Assembly (NCBI GenBank): GCA_016178505.1
Contig: JACOTG010000279.1
Span: 1-56,646 of the forward strand
Direction: 5' to 3'
Source of the DNA: Planctomycetota bacterium
GTDB lineage: Bacteria > Planctomycetota > JACOTG01
Length of the DNA: 56,646 nt
How positions within the stretch are numbered: position 1 is the first letter of the stretch; every line of letters starts with the position of its first letter. Made by a program: the position numbers and the translations under genes. The notes under the pieces are model-generated. The model searched no databases. It was not told where the DNA came from and worked only from the letters and a program-made list of their open reading frames with translations. Of this stretch, positions 23,875 to 32,577 are shown piece after piece.

Positions 23875-24681
23875 TCAGCGTAGAGCGGCAGAATTCCCGA
23901 GGTACCGGCCGAACACCAGCCTCGCTTCCGCCCTCAGATCCTGGAACTCGAGCCCGACGCGCCACCCGTAAGTCGGCGGCGGAGCCGGGTTCGCCCACCG
24001 TTTCACGACACGACACGACACGACGTCGGAGACTCCAGGGAGCCGGATGTCGAGCCGCAGGGGCTCGTCCGGCGACCACGTCGCGGGATCGCTCGTCACT
24101 TGCAGGCAAACGCCCGACTCGCTGAGATTCAGCAAGACCGCGCGCCGCTCTTCGCGCGGCGTCAGGCGTTGAGTGACGTCGTGGAAGTGAACGGACACGG
24201 AGACTTCCTCGCCCGGCGGGTGTCGCTGTGCCGTGCGATCGGCGCGGTAGCCGTTGCGAATTGCTTGCTCGATGCCAGGCCGGCTCGCGACCGCTAGCTT
24301 CACCGTGTAGCCGCTCTCCGACTCGAGCGTGTCGATGAGGCCGCGGCGTTGCGGCAGCGCCGTCGCGACTTGGAGCGCGTTCGAATCGCGATGGTACGGC
24401 ACGGTGAGGAACCGCTCGGCCGTCTCGACTCGAATGGCGGGCAAGACGTCCGGCTCCGGCGGCGTGACCCGGAGGTTCACGTACGTGAGGCCGAACTGAC
24501 GCTCGAGGGCGCGGGCGAGGTCTTCCGACGTGATCAGGCTCGAGCGCACGAGTTGATCGCCGAGAAACAGCCCCGGCTGCATGCGCGTCCGGAAGAAGTG
24601 CTCGAGCTCGTGGCGGCTGATGACTCCCATGTCCGCCAGGATCTCGCCGAGTCGTCGATGTTTGCGGATGATTTCGCCCAC
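23875..24681 (-). CDS. MshEN-PilZ protein, likely c-di-GMP responsive
   Basis: 268 residues from a GTG with GAGGGA five to ten bases upstream. Residues about 9-150 match the N-terminal domain of type II secretion/pilus ATPases (MshEN): RLGEILADMGVIS, LGDQLVRSSLITSEDLARAL and ERQFGLTYVNL. Residues about 165-262 look like a PilZ domain (RLTPREERRAVLLNLSESGVCL and YGWRVGLEFQDL). Both domain types can bind cyclic di-GMP. No ATPase domain is present. It may be an effector acting on surface machinery. The thioredoxin gene lies 111 bases downstream on the same strand. Confidence 0.75.
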   Translation of the reverse strand: MGEIIRKHRRLGEILADMGVISRHELEHFFRTRMQPGLFLGDQLVRSSLITSEDLARALERQFGLTYVNLRVTPPEPDVLPAIRVETAERFLTVPYHRDSNALQVATALPQRRGLIDTLESESGYTVKLAVASRPGIEQAIRNGYRADRTAQRHPPGEEVSVSVHFHDVTQRLTPREERRAVLLNLSESGVCLQVTSDPATWSPDEPLRLDIRLPGVSDVVSCRVVKRWANPAPPPTYGWRVGLEFQDLRAEARLVFGRYLGNSAALR

Positions 24682-24842
24682 AGTTCCCTCATTGATGGCG
24701 AAGCTCGGGTCCTCCTATCGGCGTCGCCGCTCGGGGGCCTGAGGGAACTACGGGTTTTTCCGGCCCCTGCCTTCCTTGACGGCGCTTGCTGTATCGAGTC
24801 GGTGCATTGCTTCGTCGGCTGGCGCGCCTCGACGGAAGTCCC

Positions 24843-24848
24843 TAGAAT
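24843..24848 (+). promoter_or_regulatory. -10 element for the zinc-ribbon/CPBP operon
   Basis: TAGAAT at 24843-24848, 78 bases before the GTG at 24926, matches the -10 form recurring in this window. The -35 position (TGGCGC, 24820-24825) is poor. Confidence 0.35.
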
Positions 24849-24925
24849 CGGGCGGATCTCGAGGGAGAAGTCAGCGGCATCCGAAGCGAATCCGCGTCCT
24901 AGGTCATTTTCACGCCGGAGGGCCA

Positions 24926-26128
24926 GTGGAACGAGCAACTTGCGAAGCGTGCGGCAAGCACTATCAGGTGCGCGACTCGTCGAAATCGTATTCGTGCAAG
25001 GCGTGTGGCGGCACGGTTCGAGTTGAGTTGGCAGTTGAAGAGTCGCCGGTGCCAGAGGGTCGGGGCGTTGCGTGTCCGTCGTGCTCGGCTTCGAATCGGC
25101 CCGACGCGCGATTTTGCAAGGCGTGCGGATCGGCGCTCGCCAGCGACGATCCTGAAGCTGCGCGCGCCCCGAAGGACGATCTCGCACGCGGCGTCGCGAG
25201 CCGAGAATTGACTCGGACGTACGCCTGGCTGCGCGCACTTCGCGGCGTGTACGTTTGCGGCGCGATCGTCTGGGGCGCGTTCCTCGGCGTCTTCGCGTTC
25301 GCACTCTTCGCCGTGCAGTCCTCCGATTCCCTGGAGGACTCCGGTCCGATCTGGCTCGGCGCCAGTCTCGCAGCGGCAGCGCTCGTCGTGTTCGTCGTCG
25401 GCGCGTGGAAGATCGTCGAGCAGCCGTTCCTTTGGTCTGTGCTGATGGCCTCGATCACGACGTTGAACGTCGTCGTCTCGATCGCCGAACGCGGGTTCAC
25501 TCTAGGGACGCTCTGGGGAATCTCCTTCACCGCGGCGACGTGGATTGCCGTGACGTACGCGTCCCGCGTGCGCGAATTGATGCGTGAGTTCCCCGACCTC
25601 TGGATTTCGCGCAAGCTGAAGGGCGAGCGCTTGCACCTCGACCGCGACAAGCTCGCCGCGCGCGTGAACCCGCGAGCCGTCGAGGCGCGGCGCCGAGCAG
25701 CGCGTCGAAATGTCCTGGTCTATTGCAGCGGTGTCATCGTTTTTTCGGCGGTCATCGGCCTCGCGTACGTCTGGTCGAAGGGAAACGAGCGAAGCGTTTC
25801 GGCCGCGCCCGCGACGCTTCCCGCGTTCGAGCCCGTCGCGGCGAAGTTCATCGAGACGTGGAACGCGTCGAAGGTCGACGAGATCCATCCGTTCTTCCAA
25901 GGTCGCTACCAGGAACTACGTCGCCGCCAACTGAAGGCGATCTTCGCGCGACGGAAATGGGATCAGAAGCTGCCGACGATCGCCTGGCCCACGGTTTCCG
26001 CGCCAAAGGACCCGCGCTTCCGGACGGTTTTCCCGTTCGCGGGCCAACCCGCGGCGATGTGCCTGACCACGACCTGGGCCGTCCATGACGGCGCGTGGAT
26101 CCTCGACACCTTGAAGTTCCCGGACTGA
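24926..26128 (+). CDS. Zinc-ribbon membrane protein of unknown function
   Basis: 400 residues from a GTG with GGAGG five bases upstream. Two zinc ribbons come first (CEAC/CKAC at about 4-30, CPSC/CKAC at about 46-70). Four or so helices follow at about residues 105-210 and another near 265. The C-terminal periplasmic or cytoplasmic part (about 290-400) begins FEPVAAKFIETWNASKVDEIHPFF, which resembles an NTF2-like fold. The family is not recognised. The next gene, 16 bases on, also starts with a zinc ribbon. Confidence 0.7.
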   Translation: MERATCEACGKHYQVRDSSKSYSCKACGGTVRVELAVEESPVPEGRGVACPSCSASNRPDARFCKACGSALASDDPEAARAPKDDLARGVASRELTRTYAWLRALRGVYVCGAIVWGAFLGVFAFALFAVQSSDSLEDSGPIWLGASLAAAALVVFVVGAWKIVEQPFLWSVLMASITTLNVVVSIAERGFTLGTLWGISFTAATWIAVTYASRVRELMREFPDLWISRKLKGERLHLDRDKLAARVNPRAVEARRRAARRNVLVYCSGVIVFSAVIGLAYVWSKGNERSVSAAPATLPAFEPVAAKFIETWNASKVDEIHPFFQGRYQELRRRQLKAIFARRKWDQKLPTIAWPTVSAPKDPRFRTVFPFAGQPAAMCLTTTWAVHDGAWILDTLKFPD

Positions 26129-26144
26129 GACGAGTGCACTCGAC

Positions 26145-26909
26145 GTGATCTCCGAGTCGACGACGAAAAACCGGCGATGTCGCGCGTGCGGGCAGGCGCT
26201 CGAGGCAGACGCGAGCTTCTGCATCGCGTGCGGGGTGCCTACGCGAGTTGAGGTGCGCCGCGTCATCGGGGCGAGCCAAGCGGAGCTCTCGACGAAACGG
26301 AGAACGGTGACCGCGCTCGTGGTCGCCTACGCCGGCACTCTCGGTGGCGTCGCGTTGACGCAGTGCGTCGCCCGGTGGTCGAACTCCGAGGCGTTGCCGA
26401 TCCTGCTTTGTGCGTCGTTGCAATTGGCCGTCGGCCTCGCCAGCGTGACGATCCTTGGAAAGCGCGCGTTTCGACGCAGTTTCGCCTTTCGACCCAACGC
26501 TCGCGACCTTCTGCTCGGCGCCGGCGGCGGGCTCGTGATGTTTGCGATCGGCTGGCTGTACGTCAGGTTTCTCCGCAACTTCTCGGGCTCGGCGCGCCAA
26601 GTCGCGCCGCTCCCTTCGCTCGTCTGGCTCGTGGTCGGAACCATCGTCCTCGCTCCGCTGATCGAGGAGTGGCTGTGTCGCGGGGTGATCTGGCAGGCGA
26701 CGACGCAGCTCGCACCGGAAGCGACGGTGATCGTCACGACCGCGCTCCTGTTCGCGCTCTTGCACGGGGTCTCGTGGGGAGTGTTCGGCTTGCCGCACCG
26801 TTTTGCGGGCGGCCTCGTGCTCGGATGGGTACGCCGTCGAACCGGCAGCCTCGTGCCGGTGATCGTCGGACATTTCATCAACAACTCGCTTTCCCTCGCC
26901 GTGCCGTGA
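26145..26909 (+). CDS. Zinc ribbon fused to a CPBP intramembrane protease
   Basis: 254 residues. The N-terminal zinc ribbon (CRACGQALEADASFCIACG, residues 12-30) precedes several helices. The CPBP (CAAX/Abi-like) motifs are in order: EEWLCRG (Glu174, Glu175), HGVSWG and GHFINN. Members of this family are membrane-embedded metal-dependent proteases that cut prenylated proteins, peptide bacteriocins or regulators; the target here is unknown. It likely shares a transcript with the upstream zinc-ribbon protein. Confidence 0.82.
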   Translation: MISESTTKNRRCRACGQALEADASFCIACGVPTRVEVRRVIGASQAELSTKRRTVTALVVAYAGTLGGVALTQCVARWSNSEALPILLCASLQLAVGLASVTILGKRAFRRSFAFRPNARDLLLGAGGGLVMFAIGWLYVRFLRNFSGSARQVAPLPSLVWLVVGTIVLAPLIEEWLCRGVIWQATTQLAPEATVIVTTALLFALLHGVSWGVFGLPHRFAGGLVLGWVRRRTGSLVPVIVGHFINNSLSLAVP

Positions 26910-26975
26910 AAACGGGCTTGCCCTTTGGCTCGCGGAGTGACATAGATCGTGCACTCGATCGAGAGGGAAATGCCG

Positions 26976-28007
26976 ATGGCTCGATGGCTGACGTCCGTCT
27001 TCGCTGTGGTTCTCGTGCTTTCCGTCCGAGCCGTTGCGGGCGAGACGGTGAAGCACGGCAAATGGCGCATCGGCGACGAGCCGAAGACGTGGAACCTCTA
27101 CTCGACCGAGCACTACCAAGTGCAGTCGCACATTCCCAAGGAACGCGCCAAGATCGTCACCGATCATCTCGAGCGGATGCAGATCGAATACGCCAAGCGT
27201 TTCCCGATCCGAAAGCCGCTGAAGGACATGGTGGTGAAGATCTTCGCGAACCGGGCAGAGTACCTCGCGTACCCATCGCCGGAGGGATCGGCTGCCTACT
27301 ACTCCCCGAAGGATCACGAACTGGTTTGCTACGACACGGGCTTCGTGACGGGCCGCGAGGCGCCGCCCGACATCCCCAAGGATCGCCAGCTCGGTGAACG
27401 ACTGAAGAAGCTCGGCGTCCCTGAGGATGAAGTTGCGGGCGTCGAGGACGCGCTTCTCAAGCTCTCGAACATGAGCCTGCTCGGGGTGCTCTCGCACGAG
27501 GGATGGCACCAATACTTCCACTTCTACATCGTGTCCGAGATCCCGTTTCCGTCATGGCTCGACGAGGGGATGGGCGACTATTTCTTCTCCGCGAAGCCCG
27601 CACCGGACGGCAAGTCGATGGTCTTCGGCGACCTCATGCCGATTCGCTTCTCGGTCATTTGGGGAGCACTGAAGACCAACAAGTTCGTTCCCGTCAAAGA
27701 ACTCATCCGGTACCGCCAGCCGGACTATTACGAAAACGCCTCCGTCTGCTACGCCGAGGGGTGGTCGCTCGTCTACTTCTGCTACCAGTCCGGCAACGAG
27801 CGCTACGCGAAGATCCCGGACACTCTCATCCACGTGTTCAAGGACAAGCACGACATGGACGAGGCGACCAACGAGGCTTTTGCCCACATCGATCTGGCCA
27901 AGTTCGAGGCCGAATGGAAGGCCTTCTACCTGAACCGCGACTTCGTCCAGACGATCAAAGACCTCGCGTATCCGGCCGCTACTTCCGGCGCGGGGTCGCC
28001 CCACTGA
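26976..28007 (+). CDS. Secreted DUF1570-like gluzincin protease
   Basis: 343 residues. A signal peptide (MARWLTSVFAVVLVLSVRAVAG) is followed by a region with the TEHYQVQSHIPKERAK start seen in DUF1570-like proteins. The zinc site is HEGWH (residues 174-178), and WLDEGMGDYF supplies the third ligand Glu about 25 residues later, the gluzincin pattern. A role in extracellular peptide cleavage is likely; no substrate can be named. I chose the ATG at 26976 because GAGAGG lies nine bases before it; ATG at 26970 or GTG at 26949 are possible. TTGCCC (26918) and CATAGA (26941) may be its promoter. Confidence 0.8.
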   Translation: MARWLTSVFAVVLVLSVRAVAGETVKHGKWRIGDEPKTWNLYSTEHYQVQSHIPKERAKIVTDHLERMQIEYAKRFPIRKPLKDMVVKIFANRAEYLAYPSPEGSAAYYSPKDHELVCYDTGFVTGREAPPDIPKDRQLGERLKKLGVPEDEVAGVEDALLKLSNMSLLGVLSHEGWHQYFHFYIVSEIPFPSWLDEGMGDYFFSAKPAPDGKSMVFGDLMPIRFSVIWGALKTNKFVPVKELIRYRQPDYYENASVCYAEGWSLVYFCYQSGNERYAKIPDTLIHVFKDKHDMDEATNEAFAHIDLAKFEAEWKAFYLNRDFVQTIKDLAYPAATSGAGSPH

Positions 28008-28258
28008 TCGGATTCTTTCCCCCGATCCCTCCGCCGCACCCGATACCTCCCGACGATCCTTCGCGTCGAATGCACGTCGTCCTCGCGTCGTCTTCACGAA
28101 ACTTTTTCAAAGATCCTCCCCGGTTTTTCCGTAACAGGATCCTGCCTCGGCGGACTCTCTTGGGTGTCGCCGTGACAAGAGGAATTTGGGAAGCCCGGAA
28201 TCGATCGACTCGTCCGACGACGCCGAACCCGGCACTCGGAAAAATGGGAGAACGATTC

Positions 28259-29545
28259 ATGTGGAATGCCGCAGTGGCCAGTCTCGCCCTTACTCTGTTT
28301 CCAGCGAACGACGACGGGTACAAGCCGCTCACCGTTCGTTTCGAACACTCGCTCGACGCCGCGTTCGAGCGAGCGAAGCGGGAGAAGATCCCGGTCATGG
28401 TTTGTGTGCTGATGGACGACGAGTCCGCAAACGACATGATTCTGTTCGGTCACTACCGCGACAAACGTCTCGGCGAGCTGACGAAGCACGTGGCGTGCGT
28501 CATCGCCAACGCCAAGACCCACGGGGAGATGGACGAAGGGGAGGGCGCGGCGGCACACAAGGTGTGCAATCGATTCGGCTCGATCACGTGTGCCGAGCAC
28601 CTGGCCGTCGAGATGGAGTCGAGGAAGCGTTGGCTGCCGGGTGACTTGACGGTGGCGCCTCAGCACCTCTTCTTCGATCCCACCGGCAAGGAGATCCTGA
28701 GGCAGGCTTACTTCGTCGAACTCGACAAGCTGCAGAAGATGATCCAGGTCGCGCGATACATCGTCGATTCGACGTCGGTGGATCGGGCCGAGGTCGAGCG
28801 CGAGTTGAAGCTGGCGCAGGACCAGTACCAAAATGCGCTCAGCAAGAACGAAGGCGTGCGGAAGCCCGCGATTCAGGCGCTTGCGGCGTACGAAGACCCG
28901 CGCGCGTTCAAGCTGCTCGCCGATCTCGCGCGGAAGAAGGACGATGACTTGATCCGCACCGAAGCGTTCGCGGCGATCAGCCAGAAGGGGAGCTACCGCG
29001 CACTTCCCATCCTTCTGGAGGTCCTCAAGGACAAGAAGGTGCTCATCCGCAACCATGCGGTCGTCGCGCTCGAGCGGCTCGCGCTGCCGGACGCGGCCGC
29101 ATCGCTCCTGAAGCTGTACAAGGCCGAACCCAGCGAGCGAGTGCAGGGGAGCATTCTTCGTGCGCTCGCGAAGTGCGCGCCCAAAAACCCCGAGGTCGTC
29201 GCTCTCATCCTCAAGGAATCGGCGAACAAGAACTACCTCGTGCGGCTCGACGACGCCGTCGCGCTCGGGTTCCTCACACAGAACGACCCCAAGCTCCTCG
29301 ACGTGCTCCGGAAGATGGCCGAGAGCGACGAGAACTCGAACTTCCGCGGTGTCGCGTGTTGGGCGCTCGGGATGCACGCCGATCGCGCGTCGGCGGATCT
29401 CCTGAAGAAGATCGCCGCCTCGGACAAGGTCGCCGAGGTTCGCACGGCGGCGACGGCCTCGCAGAAGGCGCTCGACTCCGCGGATGCGCGCATGGACATC
29501 GACTCCGGCTACCAGGCGTTCGTGACGGATGAGGTCGCGCGGTAG
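28259..29545 (+). CDS. HEAT-repeat protein with thioredoxin-like N-terminus
   Basis: 428 residues. The N-terminal part to about residue 165 resembles the thioredoxin fold used in DUF255/thioredoxin_7 proteins (FERAKREKIPVMVCVLMDDE), but DDESANDM stands where CxxC would be. Residues about 190-410 carry HEAT-type repeats (for example LIRTEAFAAISQKGSYRALPIL and GVACWALGMHADRASADLLKK). A scaffold or binding role is likely. The ATG at 28259 has GGGAG eight bases upstream. No clear signal peptide, though the first 15 residues are hydrophobic. Confidence 0.7.
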   Translation: MWNAAVASLALTLFPANDDGYKPLTVRFEHSLDAAFERAKREKIPVMVCVLMDDESANDMILFGHYRDKRLGELTKHVACVIANAKTHGEMDEGEGAAAHKVCNRFGSITCAEHLAVEMESRKRWLPGDLTVAPQHLFFDPTGKEILRQAYFVELDKLQKMIQVARYIVDSTSVDRAEVERELKLAQDQYQNALSKNEGVRKPAIQALAAYEDPRAFKLLADLARKKDDDLIRTEAFAAISQKGSYRALPILLEVLKDKKVLIRNHAVVALERLALPDAAASLLKLYKAEPSERVQGSILRALAKCAPKNPEVVALILKESANKNYLVRLDDAVALGFLTQNDPKLLDVLRKMAESDENSNFRGVACWALGMHADRASADLLKKIAASDKVAEVRTAATASQKALDSADARMDIDSGYQAFVTDEVAR

Positions 29546-29623
29546 CGCGGTGCCCAGCTCCGGGTTAACGTGAACGAGCCGGGTCGCGTCCAGCCCGTCC
29601 GACCGCCTTCGAGCAGGTGACCG

Positions 29624-30937
29624 TTGCCGTCACGAGCTTGCGTTGCCGCCACCCTCATCGTTGCCCTCGTGGTCGCGCGTCCGCGTGCATCGGCCGCCGA
29701 CGGAGTGCCATTCGTGCGCGAATATCTCGCGGCGCCCGACGACGCGGCGCGCCGAGCCGCGCTCGACCGCGTGCGCGCCGCCGGACTCGACGCACTCGAT
29801 CTCGCAGCGGCAATCCGCGACGGACGCGATCTCGACGTCGTCGAGCCCGGAGTCCACCGACTGACCGTCGCCATCCAGGAAGACGGCTCGCCGGCCGAGT
29901 ACCTGCTCTCGATTCCGCCCGACTATCAGCCCGGGCGTCCGGCTCCGCTCCTCGTCTCGATGCACGGGACGGGCGGGCGCGGCGAGCATTGCCTCGATCT
30001 GTGGCGAGACCTCGCTCGCGACGCCGGCTTCTTGCTCGCGTGCCCGACGGCGACGACGTTTCGCGAAAAGGGGTGGGGCTCGTCGGCCGTCGAGCGCTCG
30101 GAGGTCTTGTCCGTGATTGCGGACGTCTCCCACCGCTGCCGCGTCGACGCGAACCGCGTCTACCTCGGTGGCTGGTCGATGGGTGGCCACGGAACGTTCG
30201 ACGTCGGCGTCCATCATCCTGATCGTTTCGCCGCCCTGAACCCGGCGATCGGCGGACTCACGCTCGGCTACTTCGGCCTCGCCGACAACCTCGTTCCGGT
30301 GCCGATCTTCCTCGTCAGCGGCGCGCTCGATCAAAAGGAACTGGTGGAGCGGCAGCGCGAGGCCGTCCTGCTCCTTCGAAAGCGTGGAGCGGAAGTCGTT
30401 CACCGAGAGCACCCGGACGGCGGCCACGAGATGTTTCCCGAAGACCTGCCGGACGTGCTGACGTGGCTTCGAGGCCACGTGCGCGATCCCATGCCCAGCG
30501 TCGTGCACGTGCTCGCGAACGAGGTCCGATACGGCCGAGTGGGATGGCTCTCGATCGATGCCGTCACGAAGGACGTGCGCGCTCCCGAGTCCGCGGTGAC
30601 GTTGCACAGCGGCGGCCCGCTGTCCGACGCGGAGACGCGGCGCCGGTACTTCGAAGCTCTCGAGAAGACGGCGGCTCGCATCGAGGGAAAGCGGGTCGAC
30701 GCCACTCATCTCGCCGTCAACACGCGATTCGTCGCGAGCTACTCGGTGCTCGTGTTCGACGGGCTCGTCGACGTCACGAAGCCGCTCGTCGTCACGACCA
30801 ACGGCCGCCCGAGCTTTTCCGGCAGGATCACGCCCGACCCGGCAATTCTGCTCGAGGACTTTCGCCTCACCGGAGACCGAGCACGTCTCGTCGTCGCGAA
30901 ACTGCCCGTGCGGATCGTGCCCGCGACGTCCCGCTGA
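29624..30937 (+). CDS. Secreted alpha/beta hydrolase (esterase-type)
   Basis: 437 residues with a signal peptide (about 1-25). The hydrolase domain has HGTGGRGEHCLDLW (oxyanion region), nucleophile Ser in GWSMGGHGTF, Asp in VSGALDQKE and His in PDGGHEMF. This is the esterase/PHB-depolymerase-like or dienelactone-hydrolase-like family. A C-terminal domain (about 300-437) of beta type follows (LHSGGPLSDAETRRRYFEALEKT). The start is a TTG with AGGTGA just upstream. Ends 5 bases from the convergent Kelch gene. Confidence 0.8.
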   Translation: MPSRACVAATLIVALVVARPRASAADGVPFVREYLAAPDDAARRAALDRVRAAGLDALDLAAAIRDGRDLDVVEPGVHRLTVAIQEDGSPAEYLLSIPPDYQPGRPAPLLVSMHGTGGRGEHCLDLWRDLARDAGFLLACPTATTFREKGWGSSAVERSEVLSVIADVSHRCRVDANRVYLGGWSMGGHGTFDVGVHHPDRFAALNPAIGGLTLGYFGLADNLVPVPIFLVSGALDQKELVERQREAVLLLRKRGAEVVHREHPDGGHEMFPEDLPDVLTWLRGHVRDPMPSVVHVLANEVRYGRVGWLSIDAVTKDVRAPESAVTLHSGGPLSDAETRRRYFEALEKTAARIEGKRVDATHLAVNTRFVASYSVLVFDGLVDVTKPLVVTTNGRPSFSGRITPDPAILLEDFRLTGDRARLVVAKLPVRIVPATSR

Positions 30938-30942
30938 TCGAT

Positions 30943-32484
30943 CTACCTCGAGTAGATCTCTCCCGAAGCGACGGCTCCGTTCGCGTCCGCACCTCCGAGG
31001 ACCAGCACGGTCCCGTTCGGAAGCAGCGTCCCCGTGTGCGTGCCACGCGCGGTCACGAGCGCGCCCGCCGGCGTGAACGCGCTGCCCAAGAAGAGCGCGC
31101 ACGACGCGACCGGCGTCGGCGACGCGAGCGAGCCCGAAAGACCTCCGCTCACCAACACCTCGCCGCTCGGCAGGAGAACGGCCGTGTGCCCGGCCTTGGC
31201 GTCCGGAAGGCTCCCGGTGACCGCGAAGCTGCCGGTCGACGGCGTGAAGATCTCGGCTGCATTCGTCGCCGAGACGAGCAATCCCGATGCGCCGCCGGCG
31301 AGAAGCACGGTCCCGTTCGGAAGCAGGGTCGCCGTGTGCGCCGCGCGCGCCGTCCGAACGTTGCCGACGCTGTGCCCGCCGCTGGACCGGTCGAACGAAT
31401 TGGTGTTCGAATGGAAGACCTCGGCGCTCGACGTGACCGTCGGTGTTCCGATGATGCTCAAGCCGTCGAATCCGCTCGTCAAGAGGACGTCGCCGTTTTG
31501 AAGGAGTGTCGCCGCGTGCGCGAGTCGCCGCGATGCCATGTTGTTCGCCGCACCGGAAAACGTACCGGTCGCCGGGTCGAAGATCTCTCCACCGTTCGAG
31601 ATGCTCCCGAACGCGGTCGCGAGGTCCGCAAAGCTCGACGTTCCGCCGGTGACGAGCACGCGGCCGTCGCCGAGCAACGTTGCCGTGTGTCCCGCGCGGG
31701 CGACGCTCATCGCGCCGGTGGTCGGCGTCCACGTGCCCGACGAAGGATCGTACGTTTCCGCCGTCATCAACACGTTACCGGCCGCGTCGACGCCGCCGGT
31801 GACGAGCACGCGGCCATCGGCGAGCCGCGTGGCCGTGTGGAAGGCGCGCGCTCCGTTGAGACTTCCCGTCGCCGCCGAGTCCTTCGTGTTCACGTCGTAG
31901 ATCTCCGAGGTCGCGGTGCCGACCGGTGCGAGCAGCGTTCCCGATCCGCCGCCGGCGATCAAGACGTGGCTCGAGTCGATGAACGTCGCACTGTGCAGCG
32001 CGCGTGCCTCGAGCATCGACCCGGGCGACGAGAGGTTCGTGTCGTGCGTGGAGACGAGCAGCGTGAGCCCGTTCGAGTGTGCGAGGTTGCGCGGAGCCGT
32101 CGCGTCGCGCACGAACGCCTGCAAATAGTAGCGAAGCCCGAGGAGGGCAATCCGATTCGGCACGTGACCCGAGAACGAGAACGAGCCGCTCGCATTCAAG
32201 CGTGGGCCCATCCCGCGGATCGAGTCGACGTAGAGGCGCGCGCGCGGCGACAGACCCACGCAGATGGGACCGTACGGAGTGTTGTGGGGCCCGGGGCTCA
32301 AGTCACCCACCAGGATGAACCGCGCATTCGCCGCGCCCGTGACGGTGAGCGAAACCGTCTCGTCGATGACGCTCGACGTCGTCGCAAAAAGATGTGCGTT
32401 TCCGACGGGATCTCGCGCGCCGAGAACCGGTGCGGTGAGTGCGAGAATGCAAAGGCTCGACGAGGCGATTCGAATCGGCTTCAT
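30943..32484 (-). CDS. Secreted Kelch-repeat protein, seven-bladed propeller
   Basis: 513 residues. Signal peptide (MKPIRIASSSLCILALTAPVLG), then an N-terminal beta domain of about 110 residues (LVGDLSPGPHNTPYGPICVG, HVPNRIALLGLRYYLQAFV) of the kind found on planctomycete secreted proteins. Seven Kelch repeats follow with the pattern AR..HTATLL.dGrVLVtGG, enough for a closed seven-bladed propeller. No catalytic residues such as those of galactose oxidase are apparent. GAGGAG lies nine bases before the ATG. Binding or structural role at the surface is likely. Confidence 0.82.
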   Translation of the reverse strand: MKPIRIASSSLCILALTAPVLGARDPVGNAHLFATTSSVIDETVSLTVTGAANARFILVGDLSPGPHNTPYGPICVGLSPRARLYVDSIRGMGPRLNASGSFSFSGHVPNRIALLGLRYYLQAFVRDATAPRNLAHSNGLTLLVSTHDTNLSSPGSMLEARALHSATFIDSSHVLIAGGGSGTLLAPVGTATSEIYDVNTKDSAATGSLNGARAFHTATRLADGRVLVTGGVDAAGNVLMTAETYDPSSGTWTPTTGAMSVARAGHTATLLGDGRVLVTGGTSSFADLATAFGSISNGGEIFDPATGTFSGAANNMASRRLAHAATLLQNGDVLLTSGFDGLSIIGTPTVTSSAEVFHSNTNSFDRSSGGHSVGNVRTARAAHTATLLPNGTVLLAGGASGLLVSATNAAEIFTPSTGSFAVTGSLPDAKAGHTAVLLPSGEVLVSGGLSGSLASPTPVASCALFLGSAFTPAGALVTARGTHTGTLLPNGTVLVLGGADANGAVASGEIYSR

Positions 32485-32577
32485 GGCGGTCGACTCCTCG
32501 GGTGGTGGTGATGATCTCCCAGAAAACACCGCCGCCGATTCTACCCGTCGAAAGGGCGTGAAGACACCACCCGGAGA

